Below, piece after piece: positions 43,644 to 52,982 of a DNA stretch of 64,000 bases. The notes below the pieces were generated by a model. It did no database searches. It saw nothing but the letters and a program-made list of their open reading frames with translations, and had not been told where the DNA came from. The translations under genes and the position numbers were made by a program. The stretch spans positions 372,001-436,000 of the forward strand of contig NZ_QASN01000020.1 of assembly GCF_003052585.1 (NCBI RefSeq), written 5' to 3'. This DNA is from Pseudomonas mangrovi (GTDB taxonomy: Bacteria > Pseudomonadota > Gammaproteobacteria > Pseudomonadales > Pseudomonadaceae). Positions within the stretch are counted from its first letter, which is position 1; every line of letters begins with the position of its first letter.

Positions 43644-45410
43644 ATGATCCGCAAATACCTGGCGCTGCTGTTGCTGCTGCCGAGCCTGGCAATGGCTGAA
43701 CGTCAGTGGCTGGACGCCAGCTTCGAGCCGGTCGAGGAAAGCGAGGCCAGCTTCTACATGGAGCAGGCGCCGCAGCAGCAGGGTGATGGCTGGCCGGTCA
43801 AGGTCTACTACCGCGAGGGTGGTCTGCGTCTTGAGGGCGTTCTCGACGGTCCGGATCTGGTTGACGACGGCCTGGTCGGGCCATACCGCTTCTACCACGC
43901 CAACGGTGCGCTGCAGGAGCAGGCCAGCCGCGACGATCAGAATCGCTACCACGGGGAGCTGCTGTCCTATCACGACAATGGTCAGCTGCGTTTCCGCCAG
44001 AACTACCGGCACGGCACGCTGCATGGCGAGTTCAGCGAGTATCACGACAACGGCCAGCTGGAGAGCCGCACCGAGCTCGTCGATGGCAAGCGCCGGGATG
44101 GCGAGTGCCTGCACTATGACGCGCAGGGACGCTTGGCGGCGCGGCATTTCTACCAGGATGACAAGCTCGAAGGCCCGGCCGAACGCTATCGGGAGGGCGT
44201 TCTGCTGTCGCGCGAACACTATCGTAGTGGTGTGCTCGAAGGGCTCAAGCAGAGCTTTCATGCCGATGGCAGCAAGTCCAGTGAGCACAGCCTGAAGAAT
44301 GACCGCATCGAAGGTCTGGAGCGTCGCTGGCACGCCAACGGCAAGCTCTTTCTTGAAAGCAGCTACCGCCAAGGCAAGCAGCATGGTGCCTTTCGCCGCT
44401 TCGACGAGGCCGGCGTCCTGGTGGAGGAAGCCGAGTATCGCAACGGCATCAAGGTGGGGGTAAATCGTGACTATTTTCCTTCTGGTGCGTTGCGCAAGGA
44501 GGAGACTCTCGATGACAAGGGGCAGCGGCAACGCCAGGAGCAGTTCGACGAACAGGGCAATCGCCTGTCGCTTGAACTACGTGAAAGCGGTACGCATGGC
44601 GTGCACCTGCGCAGCGAGACGTATCGCCTAGACGGCAGCCTGGAGAGTCGCCTGCAGAAGACGCTCGACGGACGCTGGGAGTTGCGCGAAGCCTTCGCCG
44701 AGGACGGCAGTCAGATCGAGCGCTATGAAGAGCGCCAGGGTCGCTCCCATGGCTTGCGGTTGAGCGTCGGCTGGCAGGGCGAACGACGCGAGGAGCACTT
44801 CCGCGAGGGTCGGCGCGAAGGCCTGTTCAAGGTCACCAGCCGCACGGGCGAGGTGATCGAACAGGGGCGGTACCGTGCCGACAACAAGGTGGGCGAATGG
44901 CTTCAGGTAGACGCCCTGGTGCGCCGCACCGAAAACTACGATCAGCAGGGTCGTCTGCATGGCGAACAGCGTAGCGAGACCGTGGCGGGTGAACTGCTAC
45001 AGCGCGGACACTATCGCAATGGCCTGCGTCATGGCCGCGCCGAGTACTACGAGGCAGGCAAACTGGTCGAAGCGGGTGAGTATCGCGACGACAAGCCCGA
45101 CGGCGTCTGGCGCCAACGCCTCTACGACGGCCTGAACTGGCATGGCAGCTACCGCAAGGGATTGCAGGTTGGCATCTGGCGGGCCCTGTCGGCCGAAGGT
45201 TATCTAATGGCCAGCGCCCGCTACGATGATCAGGGCCGTCCAACGGGCACGCACTACAGCTTCGAGGTGGACGGCGGGCTGGCGCGGGTGGATCGCTATC
45301 GCGACGGCCGCCAGCACGGGCTCAGTGAGTACTTCGCCGGCGGGCGACGCTTCATGGTCATGGAGTACGACGAGGGAATACTGCTCGAGACGCGTCGCGA
45401 CGAAGACTAG
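43644..45410 (+). CDS. Periplasmic YwqK/MORN-like repeat protein
   Basis: 588 residues from the ATG at 43644, which has GAGGAG seven bases upstream and opens a clean signal peptide ([18 protein letters not shown]). The mature protein consists of ~20 repeats of about 22-24 residues with pattern G-x-x-x-YH-x-NG-x-L (for example [20 protein letters not shown]), the signature of YwqK-type antitoxin and MORN repeats. Such repeats form extended beta solenoids. The name antitoxin comes from relatives; nothing here shows a toxin. It follows the large lipoprotein directly. Confidence 0.85.
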   Translation: MIRKYLALLLLLPSLAMAERQWLDASFEPVEESEASFYMEQAPQQQGDGWPVKVYYREGGLRLEGVLDGPDLVDDGLVGPYRFYHANGALQEQASRDDQNRYHGELLSYHDNGQLRFRQNYRHGTLHGEFSEYHDNGQLESRTELVDGKRRDGECLHYDAQGRLAARHFYQDDKLEGPAERYREGVLLSREHYRSGVLEGLKQSFHADGSKSSEHSLKNDRIEGLERRWHANGKLFLESSYRQGKQHGAFRRFDEAGVLVEEAEYRNGIKVGVNRDYFPSGALRKEETLDDKGQRQRQEQFDEQGNRLSLELRESGTHGVHLRSETYRLDGSLESRLQKTLDGRWELREAFAEDGSQIERYEERQGRSHGLRLSVGWQGERREEHFREGRREGLFKVTSRTGEVIEQGRYRADNKVGEWLQVDALVRRTENYDQQGRLHGEQRSETVAGELLQRGHYRNGLRHGRAEYYEAGKLVEAGEYRDDKPDGVWRQRLYDGLNWHGSYRKGLQVGIWRALSAEGYLMASARYDDQGRPTGTHYSFEVDGGLARVDRYRDGRQHGLSEYFAGGRRFMVMEYDEGILLETRRDED

Positions 45411-45504
45411 GTGTCAGGGTGCGCCTTCAGCGAGACGGCGGTATTCAAGTTCGCAGCTATGCTGGTCGATACAAGAACACTGCCTTCTCTGCCGGAGCAC
45501 GTCC

Positions 45505-47139
45505 ATGTTTCGCTTGTTCACCGATCTCGCCTTTCGCTGGAAGATCGCCCTGCCGATCATTTGTCTGGCCATCCTGCTGATCCTGATGGGTGTGCTGGGC
45601 ATGCGCGGCATCGATCAGGGTGTCGACTCCAGTACCCGCCTCACCAACCGTTATCTGCCTGCCATCAGCGTCCTGCTGAATGCCGACCGTGACCTCTATC
45701 AGGCGTTCGTCGCCGAGCGCAGCATGCTCGGCGAGGGCAGTCAGACGCATATTCAGGCGCTGCGGGCGTCGCACGCGGAAAACCTCCAGCAGGCCTACGA
45801 GCGCGTGCACAAGTACGCGGCGATGCAGCCGGGGGAGGAGGCGCTGCGTCTGGTCGCGGAATTTGATCGCGGTTATGCGCGCTGGAAAGAGCTTTCCCTG
45901 CAGGTGGTGCAACTGAGCCAGACCGACCCTGCGGCAGCCAGCCAACTGAGCTTCGGCGAGAGCGAGGCGGCGTTCGACGCCATGCGCGGCGCGATAGACA
46001 AACTCGGCGAGCTGGAGGATTCGGCGGCCGGACGCGAGGGTAGCGAGGCGATTGCCGAAGGTCAGTCCAATCGTTTCCAGCAAGGCGCCATCGTCCTCGT
46101 TGGCGTGCTGGGCTGTCTGGTTCTGGTAATCGGTTTCCCGGCGCTGGTGATTCGTCCGATGCATCGTCTGCTGCATCGCATCGAACAGATCGCCGAAGGT
46201 GATGGTGATCTTCGAGTGCGTGTCGAAGTTACTTCCGCCGACGAGTTGGGCCAGCTGGGCGATGCCTTCAACCGCTTTCTCGACAAGCTGCAGCCCTTGA
46301 TTGCCGAGGTGGGTCGGGTTACCGGCGAGGTGGCCGAGTCGGCGCGCGGCATGGCCGACATGGCAGCGGCCAATGACCGGCTGATCAATGACGAGCACGT
46401 AGCGGTAGATCAGGTGACCACTGCCGCCACCGAGATGAGCGCTGCGGTGCATGAGGTCGCCCGCAATGCGCAGAACGCCGCGGATGCCGCGCGCGATGCC
46501 GAAGCGCAATCGCGGGAAGGTGCTCAGGTCGTCAGTGCGACCATTCACTCGATTCGCGAACTGGCACGCGAGGTGGAGGGCGCGTCCGACACCATTCGCA
46601 CCCTGGAGCAGGAAACCTCGAGCATTGGCGCGGTGCTGGAAGTGATCCGGGGCATTGCCGAGCAGACCAACCTGCTGGCATTGAACGCCGCCATTGAGGC
46701 AGCTCGAGCCGGCGAGCAGGGCCGTGGTTTCGCCGTCGTCGCTGACGAAGTCCGCGCCCTGGCGGCGCGTACCCAGGAGTCGACCAAGGACATTCAGCAG
46801 CGCATCGAGCGTCTGCAGAGCGGCGTGCAGCAGGCGGTCAAGGCCATGCAGAGTGGTAGTGGCAAGGCGCGCGCCAGCGTCGAACAGGCCGCCGGCGTGG
46901 ATCAGGCGCTGAGCGTCACCGGTGACTCGGTGCAGCGGATCAACGACATGGCCGCGCAGATCGCCACCGCCTGCGAGGAGCAGAGCAGCGTGACCGAAGA
47001 GATCGCGCGCAACATCAGCGACATCAGTGACCTGTCCAACCAGGCGGCGAAGATGTCCGAGCAGGGCGCCCGCGCCAGCCAGAATCTTTCGGAGGCCTCG
47101 CGCAACCTGGCGCAACTGGTCGGACGTTTTCGCGTCTGA
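45505..47139 (+). CDS. Methyl-accepting chemotaxis protein
   Basis: 544 residues: a short cytosolic tip, TM1 ([19 protein letters not shown]), a ~160-residue four-helix-bundle periplasmic sensor, TM2 ([23 protein letters not shown]), HAMP, and the signalling domain with conserved hairpin tip [38 protein letters not shown] split across residues ~375-415. The ligand cannot be read from sequence. Monocistronic, ahead of ffs. Confidence 0.95.
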   Translation: MFRLFTDLAFRWKIALPIICLAILLILMGVLGMRGIDQGVDSSTRLTNRYLPAISVLLNADRDLYQAFVAERSMLGEGSQTHIQALRASHAENLQQAYERVHKYAAMQPGEEALRLVAEFDRGYARWKELSLQVVQLSQTDPAAASQLSFGESEAAFDAMRGAIDKLGELEDSAAGREGSEAIAEGQSNRFQQGAIVLVGVLGCLVLVIGFPALVIRPMHRLLHRIEQIAEGDGDLRVRVEVTSADELGQLGDAFNRFLDKLQPLIAEVGRVTGEVAESARGMADMAAANDRLINDEHVAVDQVTTAATEMSAAVHEVARNAQNAADAARDAEAQSREGAQVVSATIHSIRELAREVEGASDTIRTLEQETSSIGAVLEVIRGIAEQTNLLALNAAIEAARAGEQGRGFAVVADEVRALAARTQESTKDIQQRIERLQSGVQQAVKAMQSGSGKARASVEQAAGVDQALSVTGDSVQRINDMAAQIATACEEQSSVTEEIARNISDISDLSNQAAKMSEQGARASQNLSEASRNLAQLVGRFRV

Positions 47140-47215
47140 CCCGGGCACCAGTCGCGCCGATCCGTGGGTTGCAGGCAAGTGCCTGGTGCGGCTCGCATTT
47201 TCACCCGGCAGGCGG

Positions 47216-47243
47216 TTGTAACTTGTCTGCAAGCCGGTACAAT
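47216..47243 (+). promoter_or_regulatory. Promoter of the 4.5S RNA gene
   Basis: TTGTAA (47216-47221), a 16-base spacer and TACAAT (47238-47243). Transcription should begin near 47250, just at the CCCACC-GTCA-GGTGGG hairpin (47251-47266) that forms a 5' leader. The E. coli 4.5S precursor also has a 5' leader trimmed by RNase P. Confidence 0.65.
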
Positions 47244-47275
47244 GGCGCGGCCCACCGTCAGGTGGGCTTCGTTAT

Positions 47276-47386
47276 GGTGGCCCTTCCGGTCCCCCCGCAA
47301 TGATTAACCGTGAACCTGGTCAGGCCCGGAAGGGAGCAGCCACAGCGGTGACATCGTGTGCCGGGGTGTGGCTGGCGGGGCCATCT
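47276..47386 (+). ncRNA. ffs: 4.5S RNA, the signal recognition particle RNA
   Basis: About 110 bases folding into one long hairpin. The universally conserved Ffh-binding tip GGTCAGGCCCGGAAGGGAGCAGCC spans about 47318-47342, with the tetraloop GGAA. The 5' GGTGGCCC pairs with the 3' GGGGCCATC, and internal conserved bases AGCGGTGACATCGTG match enterobacterial 4.5S RNA. With Ffh it targets membrane proteins to FtsY. Exact mature ends are estimated. Confidence 0.93.
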
Positions 47387-47526
47387 CCATTTTGGGGTGG
47401 AGAGTTGTCGGGCCTGTCCGTTGCGGGCGCACCTGATATCGCGCTGCCTTGCGACGGATTGATACGGCAGGCCGGTTTCTGCCACGCGCAGATCGCTGGC
47501 AGCGCAGCTCCGGCCGCGCCGGGTAG

Positions 47527-48309
47527 TCAGAGAATGCCCAGCGCCCGCAGGCTCGCGCGACCCAGTTCAAGGCGCGTTGCTGCATCCTCGGCGCTACGCA
47601 TGTCGATGTTCAGGGCGAAGCTGTAGATCTGACCTTCCTTTTCCACCCAGCCCACCCACCAGCCAATGCCTGGGTCGGGAGCGTTCTGCCAGCCGGTCTT
47701 GCCATACAGCTTCCAGCCTTCGCCCTGTTCCAGCAGGAGGATTTCGCGCGTGCTGCGCTGATGCTCTGGCGGCACTGGCAGCTCGTCGGCAGCCAGGCGC
47801 GCAAGAAAGCGGGCCTGCTCGACGGCGCTGATCTCGAGTGGCCCATCCAGCCAGAACCTATCGACGATTGTCCCGATGTTGCCGTTGCCGTAGTCCAGCA
47901 AGGCAAGGGTGTCGGACATCCTCTGCAGACCAATGCGGCGCGCCATGCCCTGGTAGACCGGCACGTTGGAAAGGGTAATGGCCTCGCGCAGCGGCATGTC
48001 CCGTTCCCAGCTGGCGAATGCCTGCTTGCCGCCGCCGTAGGGCAGCACCTGGTCGACATCGGCGACAACACCGACCGTCAGCCCGATCAGGGTGTGTGGA
48101 ATCTTGAAGGTTGACGCCGGTACGTAGCGCTTTTCGCCGCGCTCCTGTGCATGACCGACCAGGCGTTGCGTCTGCACGTCGTAGAGCACGAAGGTTCCTG
48201 CAATGTTCTGCTCATGGAACAGCTCGGAGATGGCTGCGCTGTCTTCCCAGGCCAGGGCATTGCTCTGCACGAGCAGCCAGAGGGCGAGGGTGCCAAGCAG
48301 TGATTTCAT
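47527..48309 (-). CDS. blaOXA: Class D beta-lactamase, OXA-50-like (PoxB type)
   Basis: 260 residues with a signal peptide ending near SNALA. All class D landmarks are present: S66-x-x-K69 (STFK, the serine acylated by beta-lactams and the carboxylated lysine), S114-x-V116 (SNV), Y140-G-N142, W153, and K204-T-G206. The mature sequence aligns closely with the intrinsic chromosomal OXA-50/PoxB family of P. aeruginosa (GTFVLYDVQ, VPASTFK, LREAI..SNVPVYQ, SFALNIDM). Family members are narrow-spectrum oxacillinases with weak activity; the spectrum of this one cannot be inferred. No integron or IS flanks it, so it looks native. Confidence 0.95.
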   Translation of the reverse strand: MKSLLGTLALWLLVQSNALAWEDSAAISELFHEQNIAGTFVLYDVQTQRLVGHAQERGEKRYVPASTFKIPHTLIGLTVGVVADVDQVLPYGGGKQAFASWERDMPLREAITLSNVPVYQGMARRIGLQRMSDTLALLDYGNGNIGTIVDRFWLDGPLEISAVEQARFLARLAADELPVPPEHQRSTREILLLEQGEGWKLYGKTGWQNAPDPGIGWWVGWVEKEGQIYSFALNIDMRSAEDAATRLELGRASLRALGIL

Positions 48310-48562
48310 GAAGGGGTCTCCGCAAGGTGCTGGGTCGACAGATGACCGGCGCTGGATTGCAGGACGCAATTGCTGGTCGGTCCGGGCGCAGAAGTTTGCC
48401 ATGTCTCGTGCCGCAGGGGCGTGCGTATCTAGGCCGGGCCAACAGTACGAAGGGATTTTTGCCAGCGGCATATGCGCGTGCGGTGCGGATTGAAGTCGCT
48501 GTCGATAGCACAGCGAGACCTGGCTTTCGCATCGCTGGGTGCGGCCAGGATGGCTGACTGAG
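48310..48562. other. Non-coding stretch between the beta-lactamase gene and xenA
   Basis: About 250 bp upstream of the beta-lactamase gene. I see no convincing gene or clear promoter here. The region must hold the beta-lactamase promoter, but the minus-strand hexamers are not distinct. Confidence 0.4.
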
Positions 48563-48588
48563 CAAGGCGCCCCGTTGCGGGCGCCTTG
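48563..48588. terminator. Stem-loop downstream of xenA
   Basis: CAAGGCGCCC (48563-48572) pairs with GGGCGCCTTG (48579-48588), a 10-bp perfect stem and 6-base loop, 12 bases after the xenA stop. It lacks a strong T-run on the xenA strand. Confidence 0.5.
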
Positions 48589-48599
48589 TTGCACAAGGC

Positions 48600-49688
48600 T
48601 CAGTAGCGCTCGAGCCAGTGGGCGTAGGGCGCAGGCAAGGTCCAGGACGGGCGCTCTATCTGCAGCTCGCGCGCCACCTGATAGCTCCAGTGCGGGTTGG
48701 CCAGATGCGCCTTGCCGACCATGACCAGGTCCAGTTGCCCGGACGCGACGGCGTGTTCCGCGATCTTTGCCTCGCCAAAGCCCCAGGCCGAAGACACCGG
48801 GATATCGACTTCGCGGCGTACGCGTTCGGCAATCGGCCCCATGAAGCCGGGTGCCCAGGGGATACGTGCGGCAGGGGTGTTGAAGCCGATGCTGACGCTG
48901 ATCATGTCCAGGCCGTCGGCCTTGAGACGGCGGGTCAGGTCGATGGATTCGCTCAGGGTGGTCTCGTCCTCGCCATCGAATTCGATGACCCCGAAGCGGA
49001 TGGTCAGCGGCAGGTGCGCCGGCCAGACCTCGCGCACCGCAGCGAAGGTCTCGTGAATGAAGCGGCTGCGATTCTCGTAGCTGCCACCGTACTGATCGGT
49101 CCGCTGGTTGGCATGCGGCGAGAAGAAGCTCTGCGCCAGGTAGCCGTGGGCGAAGTGCAGCTCCAGCCATTCGAAGCCGGCCTCGCGTGCGCGCAGTGCT
49201 GCGGCGACGAAGTCGTCGCGGACCCGGGCAATGTCGTCGACGCTCATTTCCTGCGGGGTACGCGCAAGGTGTGCGCCGAAGGCAACAGGGGATGGGCCGA
49301 GGGGCTGCCAGCCGCGCGGATCTGCAGCAGCAATATGGTCATCGCCTTCCCAGGGGCGGTTGGCACTGGCCTTGCGGCCGGCGTGGGCGATCTGGATGCC
49401 GGGCACGGCGCCGCCAGCCTTGATGGCGCGCACCACCGGAACGAAGGCCTGGGCCTGCTCGTCGCTCCAGATACCGGCGCAGGCCGGAGTGATGCGCCCC
49501 TCCGGCGCTACCGCGGTCGCTTCGACGATGACCAGGCCTGCGCCGCCGCGGGCGAGGCTGGCGTAATGGATCTGGTGCCAGTCGGAGATCAGACCATCGT
49601 TGGCGGAGTACTGGCACATCGGCGGTACGGCGATGCGGTTGCGCAGGGTGACATCCTTGAGACTAAAGGGTTGGAAGAGCGCAGACAT
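48600..49688 (-). CDS. xenA: Old yellow enzyme family xenobiotic reductase (XenA/YqjM type)
   Basis: 362 residues, an FMN-dependent TIM-barrel ene-reductase that uses NADPH to reduce activated C=C bonds and nitro/nitrate esters. C25 in VPPMCQYSA is the thiophenolate-like cysteine characteristic of YqjM and P. putida XenA. The active-site histidine pair lies in ELHFAHGYL, and the QYGGSYENRSRF motif of the class is present. Divergent from an ArsR-type regulator, with a shared operator, so it is probably derepressed by an electrophile or metal-like inducer. Confidence 0.93.
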   Translation of the reverse strand: MSALFQPFSLKDVTLRNRIAVPPMCQYSANDGLISDWHQIHYASLARGGAGLVIVEATAVAPEGRITPACAGIWSDEQAQAFVPVVRAIKAGGAVPGIQIAHAGRKASANRPWEGDDHIAAADPRGWQPLGPSPVAFGAHLARTPQEMSVDDIARVRDDFVAAALRAREAGFEWLELHFAHGYLAQSFFSPHANQRTDQYGGSYENRSRFIHETFAAVREVWPAHLPLTIRFGVIEFDGEDETTLSESIDLTRRLKADGLDMISVSIGFNTPAARIPWAPGFMGPIAERVRREVDIPVSSAWGFGEAKIAEHAVASGQLDLVMVGKAHLANPHWSYQVARELQIERPSWTLPAPYAHWLERY

Positions 49689-49718
49689 GCGGAATTACCT
49701 GTGGGTTGGTTGATACTG

Positions 49719-49740
49719 TAGTTCGATAATATTGGAACTA
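49719..49740. promoter_or_regulatory. Palindromic operator between xenA and its ArsR-type regulator
   Basis: TAGTTC (49719-49724) and GAACTA (49735-49740) are perfect inverted 6-mers around 10 AT-rich bases, with 8 of 11 symmetric positions matching over the full 22-bp site. It lies centrally in the 89-bp divergent region, 31 bp from the xenA start and 38 bp from the regulator start: position and symmetry typical for ArsR dimer binding. Confidence 0.65.
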
Positions 49741-49777
49741 TGGATGCAAGGTAAACCCCTGTGTATCATCCGGCGCC

Positions 49778-50080
49778 ATGCGACCTTTCAAACATCCAGA
49801 CGTCGGCGACTTCGTGCTCGAGCGCGTGCTCTACGCGTTGAGCGATCCGGTGCGCCTGGAAATCGTCTGCCGGTTGGCCAACGTGGAGGAGGCCAGCTGC
49901 GGCGAACTCGACGGCGGCCGACCGAAGTCGAGCATGTCGCATCATTTCCGGGTATTGCGCGACGCCGGTCTGGTGCGCACCCAGAGCGTCGGCACCACAC
50001 ACATGAACTCGTTGCGGCGGGCCGACATCGACAGTCGCTTCCCAGGACTGTTGACCGCGGTCCTCGCCAGTACCTCCTGA
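49778..50080 (+). CDS. ArsR-family winged-helix regulator (putative xenA repressor)
   Basis: 100 residues with the ArsR DNA-binding core (LSDPVRLEIVCRLANVEEASCGEL, SSMSHHFRVLRDAGLVRTQSVGT). The ELCVC-type metal site is absent; only two cysteines (in EIVCRL and ASCGEL) are close enough to serve as redox or electrophile sensors, an idea that fits a xenobiotic reductase target. Divergent from xenA over a palindrome. Confidence 0.88.
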   Translation: MRPFKHPDVGDFVLERVLYALSDPVRLEIVCRLANVEEASCGELDGGRPKSSMSHHFRVLRDAGLVRTQSVGTTHMNSLRRADIDSRFPGLLTAVLASTS

Positions 50081-50136
50081 ACCATTCGCGCACGCCTGCA
50101 TGTGCGAGCCCTCCCTGCAGCCCGGAGATTGTTGCG

Positions 50137-50658
50137 ATGTTCGAGATCAGTCCGTTCGACCCCGAAATCTATCGGCGACAGACCCGACGCATTGCCATGC
50201 TGCTCCTGCTGATCTTCGCCGCGCTGGCGATGGCGCTGTCGACCGCTGCAGTGATGCTGTTCGGCTCGGCAGAGGCTGACAATTTTCGCTGGAACCTAGG
50301 CGGCGTGCTTGTCGGTCTGTTGCTGACGATTGCGCTGGTGCGCTTCAAGCTCTGGTCGCAGCCGTGGATGGCGCCGGCGGTTTACGGTTGGCGGCTCAAG
50401 CGCAGCTTGATGCGCGTCACCAACGCGATGCATCGGGTCACGCGTGGTGTCGAGGCTGGTGATCCGCTGGCGATGCAGGTGCTGCGCTTCTATCACCTGG
50501 GGCTGACCCAGATGCATCAGCTCGATGGCAACTCCAGTGCCCTCAGCCAGATGGTGCGCGAGATCGACGCGCATCGCGAGCGCATGCTGGCGCTTGGGTT
50601 GGATATCGAGCAGACACGCTTTGAGCCGAGCTGGATCGAGACGCTGAAAAAGACCTGA
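50137..50658 (+). CDS. DUF3087-type membrane protein
   Basis: 173 residues. Two hydrophobic helices (residues ~18-42 and ~52-68) and a soluble helical C-terminal half that begins SQPWMAPAVYGWRLKRSLMRVTNAMHRV, which I associate with the DUF3087 family of proteobacteria. No catalytic motif. The ATG is at 50137, 57 bp after the ArsR gene; probably cotranscribed, though the reason is unclear. Confidence 0.78.
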   Translation: MFEISPFDPEIYRRQTRRIAMLLLLIFAALAMALSTAAVMLFGSAEADNFRWNLGGVLVGLLLTIALVRFKLWSQPWMAPAVYGWRLKRSLMRVTNAMHRVTRGVEAGDPLAMQVLRFYHLGLTQMHQLDGNSSALSQMVREIDAHRERMLALGLDIEQTRFEPSWIETLKKT

Positions 50659-50831
50659 GTGCCGGGTTTGGCCATGGCCCTGAGGTTGCTCTGGCCGATT
50701 GGGGGCGATTTCCCTGGACTGCACTTGGGCCGTTGCCTGGCCAGCACTACTGCGGTTTTGCAACGACTTTGCTGCGTCAGCTGCAGGCCACACCTCCAGT
50801 CTTTCCAGAGGTTTCCCTCACGGCTATTTCC

Positions 50832-50859
50832 TTGACGCTCTCCACCGCTGTCGTAGACT
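50832..50859 (+). promoter_or_regulatory. Probable promoter of the HlyD/M50 secretion operon
   Basis: TTGACG (50832-50837), a 16-base spacer and TAGACT (50854-50859), 26 bp upstream of the first adaptor gene. The preceding ~170 bp after the DUF3087 gene show no gene. Confidence 0.5.
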
Positions 50860-50885
50860 CCGCCCATCGTCAGGGAGTAGCGGTC

Positions 50886-51665
50886 ATGCGGCACTTGAGT
50901 GGTTGGGTAGTGGGTTTGGCGCTTGTAACGTGCGGGGTTCAGACACAGGCGTCTGCTGCCGATGATCCGCTGCTCGATGGCAGCCTCAGCGCTGCTGTGT
51001 CGACTGGCAACGAGGCGCGCGGGGTGCTTCGGGCGCGGGATCAGGCAGTCTTGGCCAGCGAGTTGGCCGGACGGATTATCGAGTTGCCGTTCAGTGAGGG
51101 CGAGTCATTCAAGAAGGGCGATACCCTGGCGCGTTTCGACTGCTCGGCGTATCAGTCTCAGCTCAATGCGGCCCAGGCAGCGAGTCGGGGTGCCAAGGAA
51201 GAGCTGGCACACAACCGGCAACTGGCTGCCCTGAATTCGGTGGGGCGCTTTGAGGTGGCGAGGGCCGAGGCCAGGCTCAGCGAAGCCCAGGCGCAGTCTC
51301 AGGTTTATCAGGTGCAAGTAAGGCGCTGCAGCGTGGTCGCTCCGTTTGATGGGCAGGTGGTGGCGCGCGAGGTCCAGCGTTATGAAAGCGTGGCGGCCGG
51401 CGCGCCCCTGCTGGATGTGGTGGACAATCGAACGCTGGAAATCCATCTGCTGGTGCCGTCGCGCTGGATGGGCAAACTCAAGCCCGGGCAGCCCTTCACC
51501 TTTGTCCCCGATGAGACCGGCCAGCCGCTGGAGGCGACGATCAAGCGTCTCGGCGCGCGCATCGACGAAGGCAGCCAGACCTTGCTGCTGGTAGCAAGCG
51601 TGCCCGATGCCACTGGCCTGCTCTCTGGCATGAGTGGCACGGCGCATTTTCCGGAGTTCAAGTGA
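50886..51665 (+). CDS. HlyD/MFP-type periplasmic adaptor with signal peptide
   Basis: 259 residues. An N-terminal signal (GWVVGLALVTCGVQTQASA) precedes a membrane-fusion-protein core: first lipoyl half (GVLRARDQAVLASELAGRII, LPFSEGESFKKGDTLARFD), an unusually short alpha-hairpin (~70 residues), second lipoyl half (VVAPFDGQVVAREVQRYESV), then a beta-barrel domain. CAGGGAG precedes the ATG. It overlaps the next gene by GTGA. In characterised systems such adaptors bridge an inner-membrane pump and a TolC pore; no ABC or RND pump is present here. Confidence 0.9.
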   Translation: MRHLSGWVVGLALVTCGVQTQASAADDPLLDGSLSAAVSTGNEARGVLRARDQAVLASELAGRIIELPFSEGESFKKGDTLARFDCSAYQSQLNAAQAASRGAKEELAHNRQLAALNSVGRFEVARAEARLSEAQAQSQVYQVQVRRCSVVAPFDGQVVAREVQRYESVAAGAPLLDVVDNRTLEIHLLVPSRWMGKLKPGQPFTFVPDETGQPLEATIKRLGARIDEGSQTLLLVASVPDATGLLSGMSGTAHFPEFK

Positions 51666-52981
51666 ACGCACCGATCACGGGCAGTGCCGAGCAGGCGTTT
51701 GCCCGCTTCCTCGATCTGGAGCGGCAGACCCGTGCAGCACGTACGCCGGCCCAACTGACCTACAGCCTGGTCAATGATGGCCAGAGCTTGTTCAATTTTC
51801 GCCATGCCGCGTTGTTGATCGCCGGTAGGGTGCAGGCCGTGACAGGCGTCAGCGCGGTGGATCCTCATGCACCATTCGTAGCCTTTGTCGAGCAGGCAGC
51901 CGCGCAGTTGTTCAAGCAGGGGCTGCTGAATCAGGCACGGGTGATTGCCATCGATGGACTGAGCGAATCGATCCAGGCGGACTGGCGCAGCCTCTCGGCC
52001 GGCCAGGTATTCTGGCTGCCGTTGATTGATCATCAGGGTCAGATGTTCGGCGGCTTGTGGCTCGCCCGAGACCTGCCCTGGAGCCCGCCCGAGCAAGTGC
52101 TTCTGGCGCAGCTGGGTGATACCTATAGCCATGCCTGGCTGGCGTTGCAGCCTCGCAAACCCTGGCGCCTGCGTTGGACGCGCAAGCGGCAGCTGGCGCT
52201 GCTGGCGTCGTTGCTGTTGGTGTTGCTGGTCCCCGTGCGGCAGTCGGTGCTGGCGCCGGCTGAAGTCATCCCGTTGGGCGGGCAGGTGGTGGCAGCGCCG
52301 CTGGATGGGGTGATCTCGGAGTTTCTGGTCAGGCCCAACCAGGCGGTCGAGAGTGGCGATCTGCTGCTGCGTTTCGAAAGCACCAGTCTCAAGGCCCAGG
52401 CCGATGTGGCGGAGCGTGCGCTCGGTGTGGCCGAGGCGGAACTCAAGGCCAACTCGCAACGCTCGTTCAGTGATGCCGAGTCGAGCTCGAAGCTCGACCT
52501 GCTGGCCGCACGCGTTGAACAGAAACGTGCGGAGCGCGACTATGCCGCTGAATTGCTCAAGCGCAGTGAAGTGCGCGCCGAGCGCGACGGCATTGCGGTA
52601 TTTGCCGATGCCGAGCGTTGGCTCGGCAAGCCGGTGCAGACCGGCGAGCGACTGATGGAAATTGCCGACCCTGACCAGGCCGAGCTGCGCATCGAACTGG
52701 CGGTCGGCGACGCGATCGCCCTGGAACCGGGTGCGGAAGTGGCGCTTTTCCTCGACAGCGATCCGCTACAGCGGCATCTGGCCTGGCTCGAACGTTCGGC
52801 CTACGAGGCGCAACCTACTGCGGCAGGACAATTGGCCTACCGGCTGGACGCGCGCTTCGATGCCGAGGCGCCGCGCATAGGTCTGCGCGGCACGGCGAAG
52901 ATCTTTGGTGAGCGCGCGCCGCTGGCGCTCTATCTGCTGCGTCGGCCACTGGCGGCTCTGCGCCAGAGCGTGGGTCTGTAG
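51662..52981 (+). CDS. Membrane-anchored HlyD-like protein with an extra N-terminal domain
   Basis: 439 residues. The first ~160 are soluble and look GAF-like (LTYSLVNDGQSLFNFRHAALLIAG, VFWLPLIDHQGQMFGGLWL), a single helix follows (LALLASLLLVLLVPV, around residue 180-194), and the rest is an HlyD-type core beginning VLAPAEVIPLGGQVVAAPLDG with lipoyl and barrel domains. Topology implies the N-terminal domain is cytosolic and the adaptor part periplasmic, an architecture rarely seen in classical type I secretion. The GTG start overlaps the previous stop. The GAF call is from pattern only. Confidence 0.82.
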   Translation: MNAPITGSAEQAFARFLDLERQTRAARTPAQLTYSLVNDGQSLFNFRHAALLIAGRVQAVTGVSAVDPHAPFVAFVEQAAAQLFKQGLLNQARVIAIDGLSESIQADWRSLSAGQVFWLPLIDHQGQMFGGLWLARDLPWSPPEQVLLAQLGDTYSHAWLALQPRKPWRLRWTRKRQLALLASLLLVLLVPVRQSVLAPAEVIPLGGQVVAAPLDGVISEFLVRPNQAVESGDLLLRFESTSLKAQADVAERALGVAEAELKANSQRSFSDAESSSKLDLLAARVEQKRAERDYAAELLKRSEVRAERDGIAVFADAERWLGKPVQTGERLMEIADPDQAELRIELAVGDAIALEPGAEVALFLDSDPLQRHLAWLERSAYEAQPTAAGQLAYRLDARFDAEAPRIGLRGTAKIFGERAPLALYLLRRPLAALRQSVGL

Positions 52982-52982
52982 C

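Noticed and set aside
47527..49170. Beta-lactamase gene extended to 547 codons
   Set aside because: The upstream part is antisense to xenA; the signal peptide at 48309 marks the true start.
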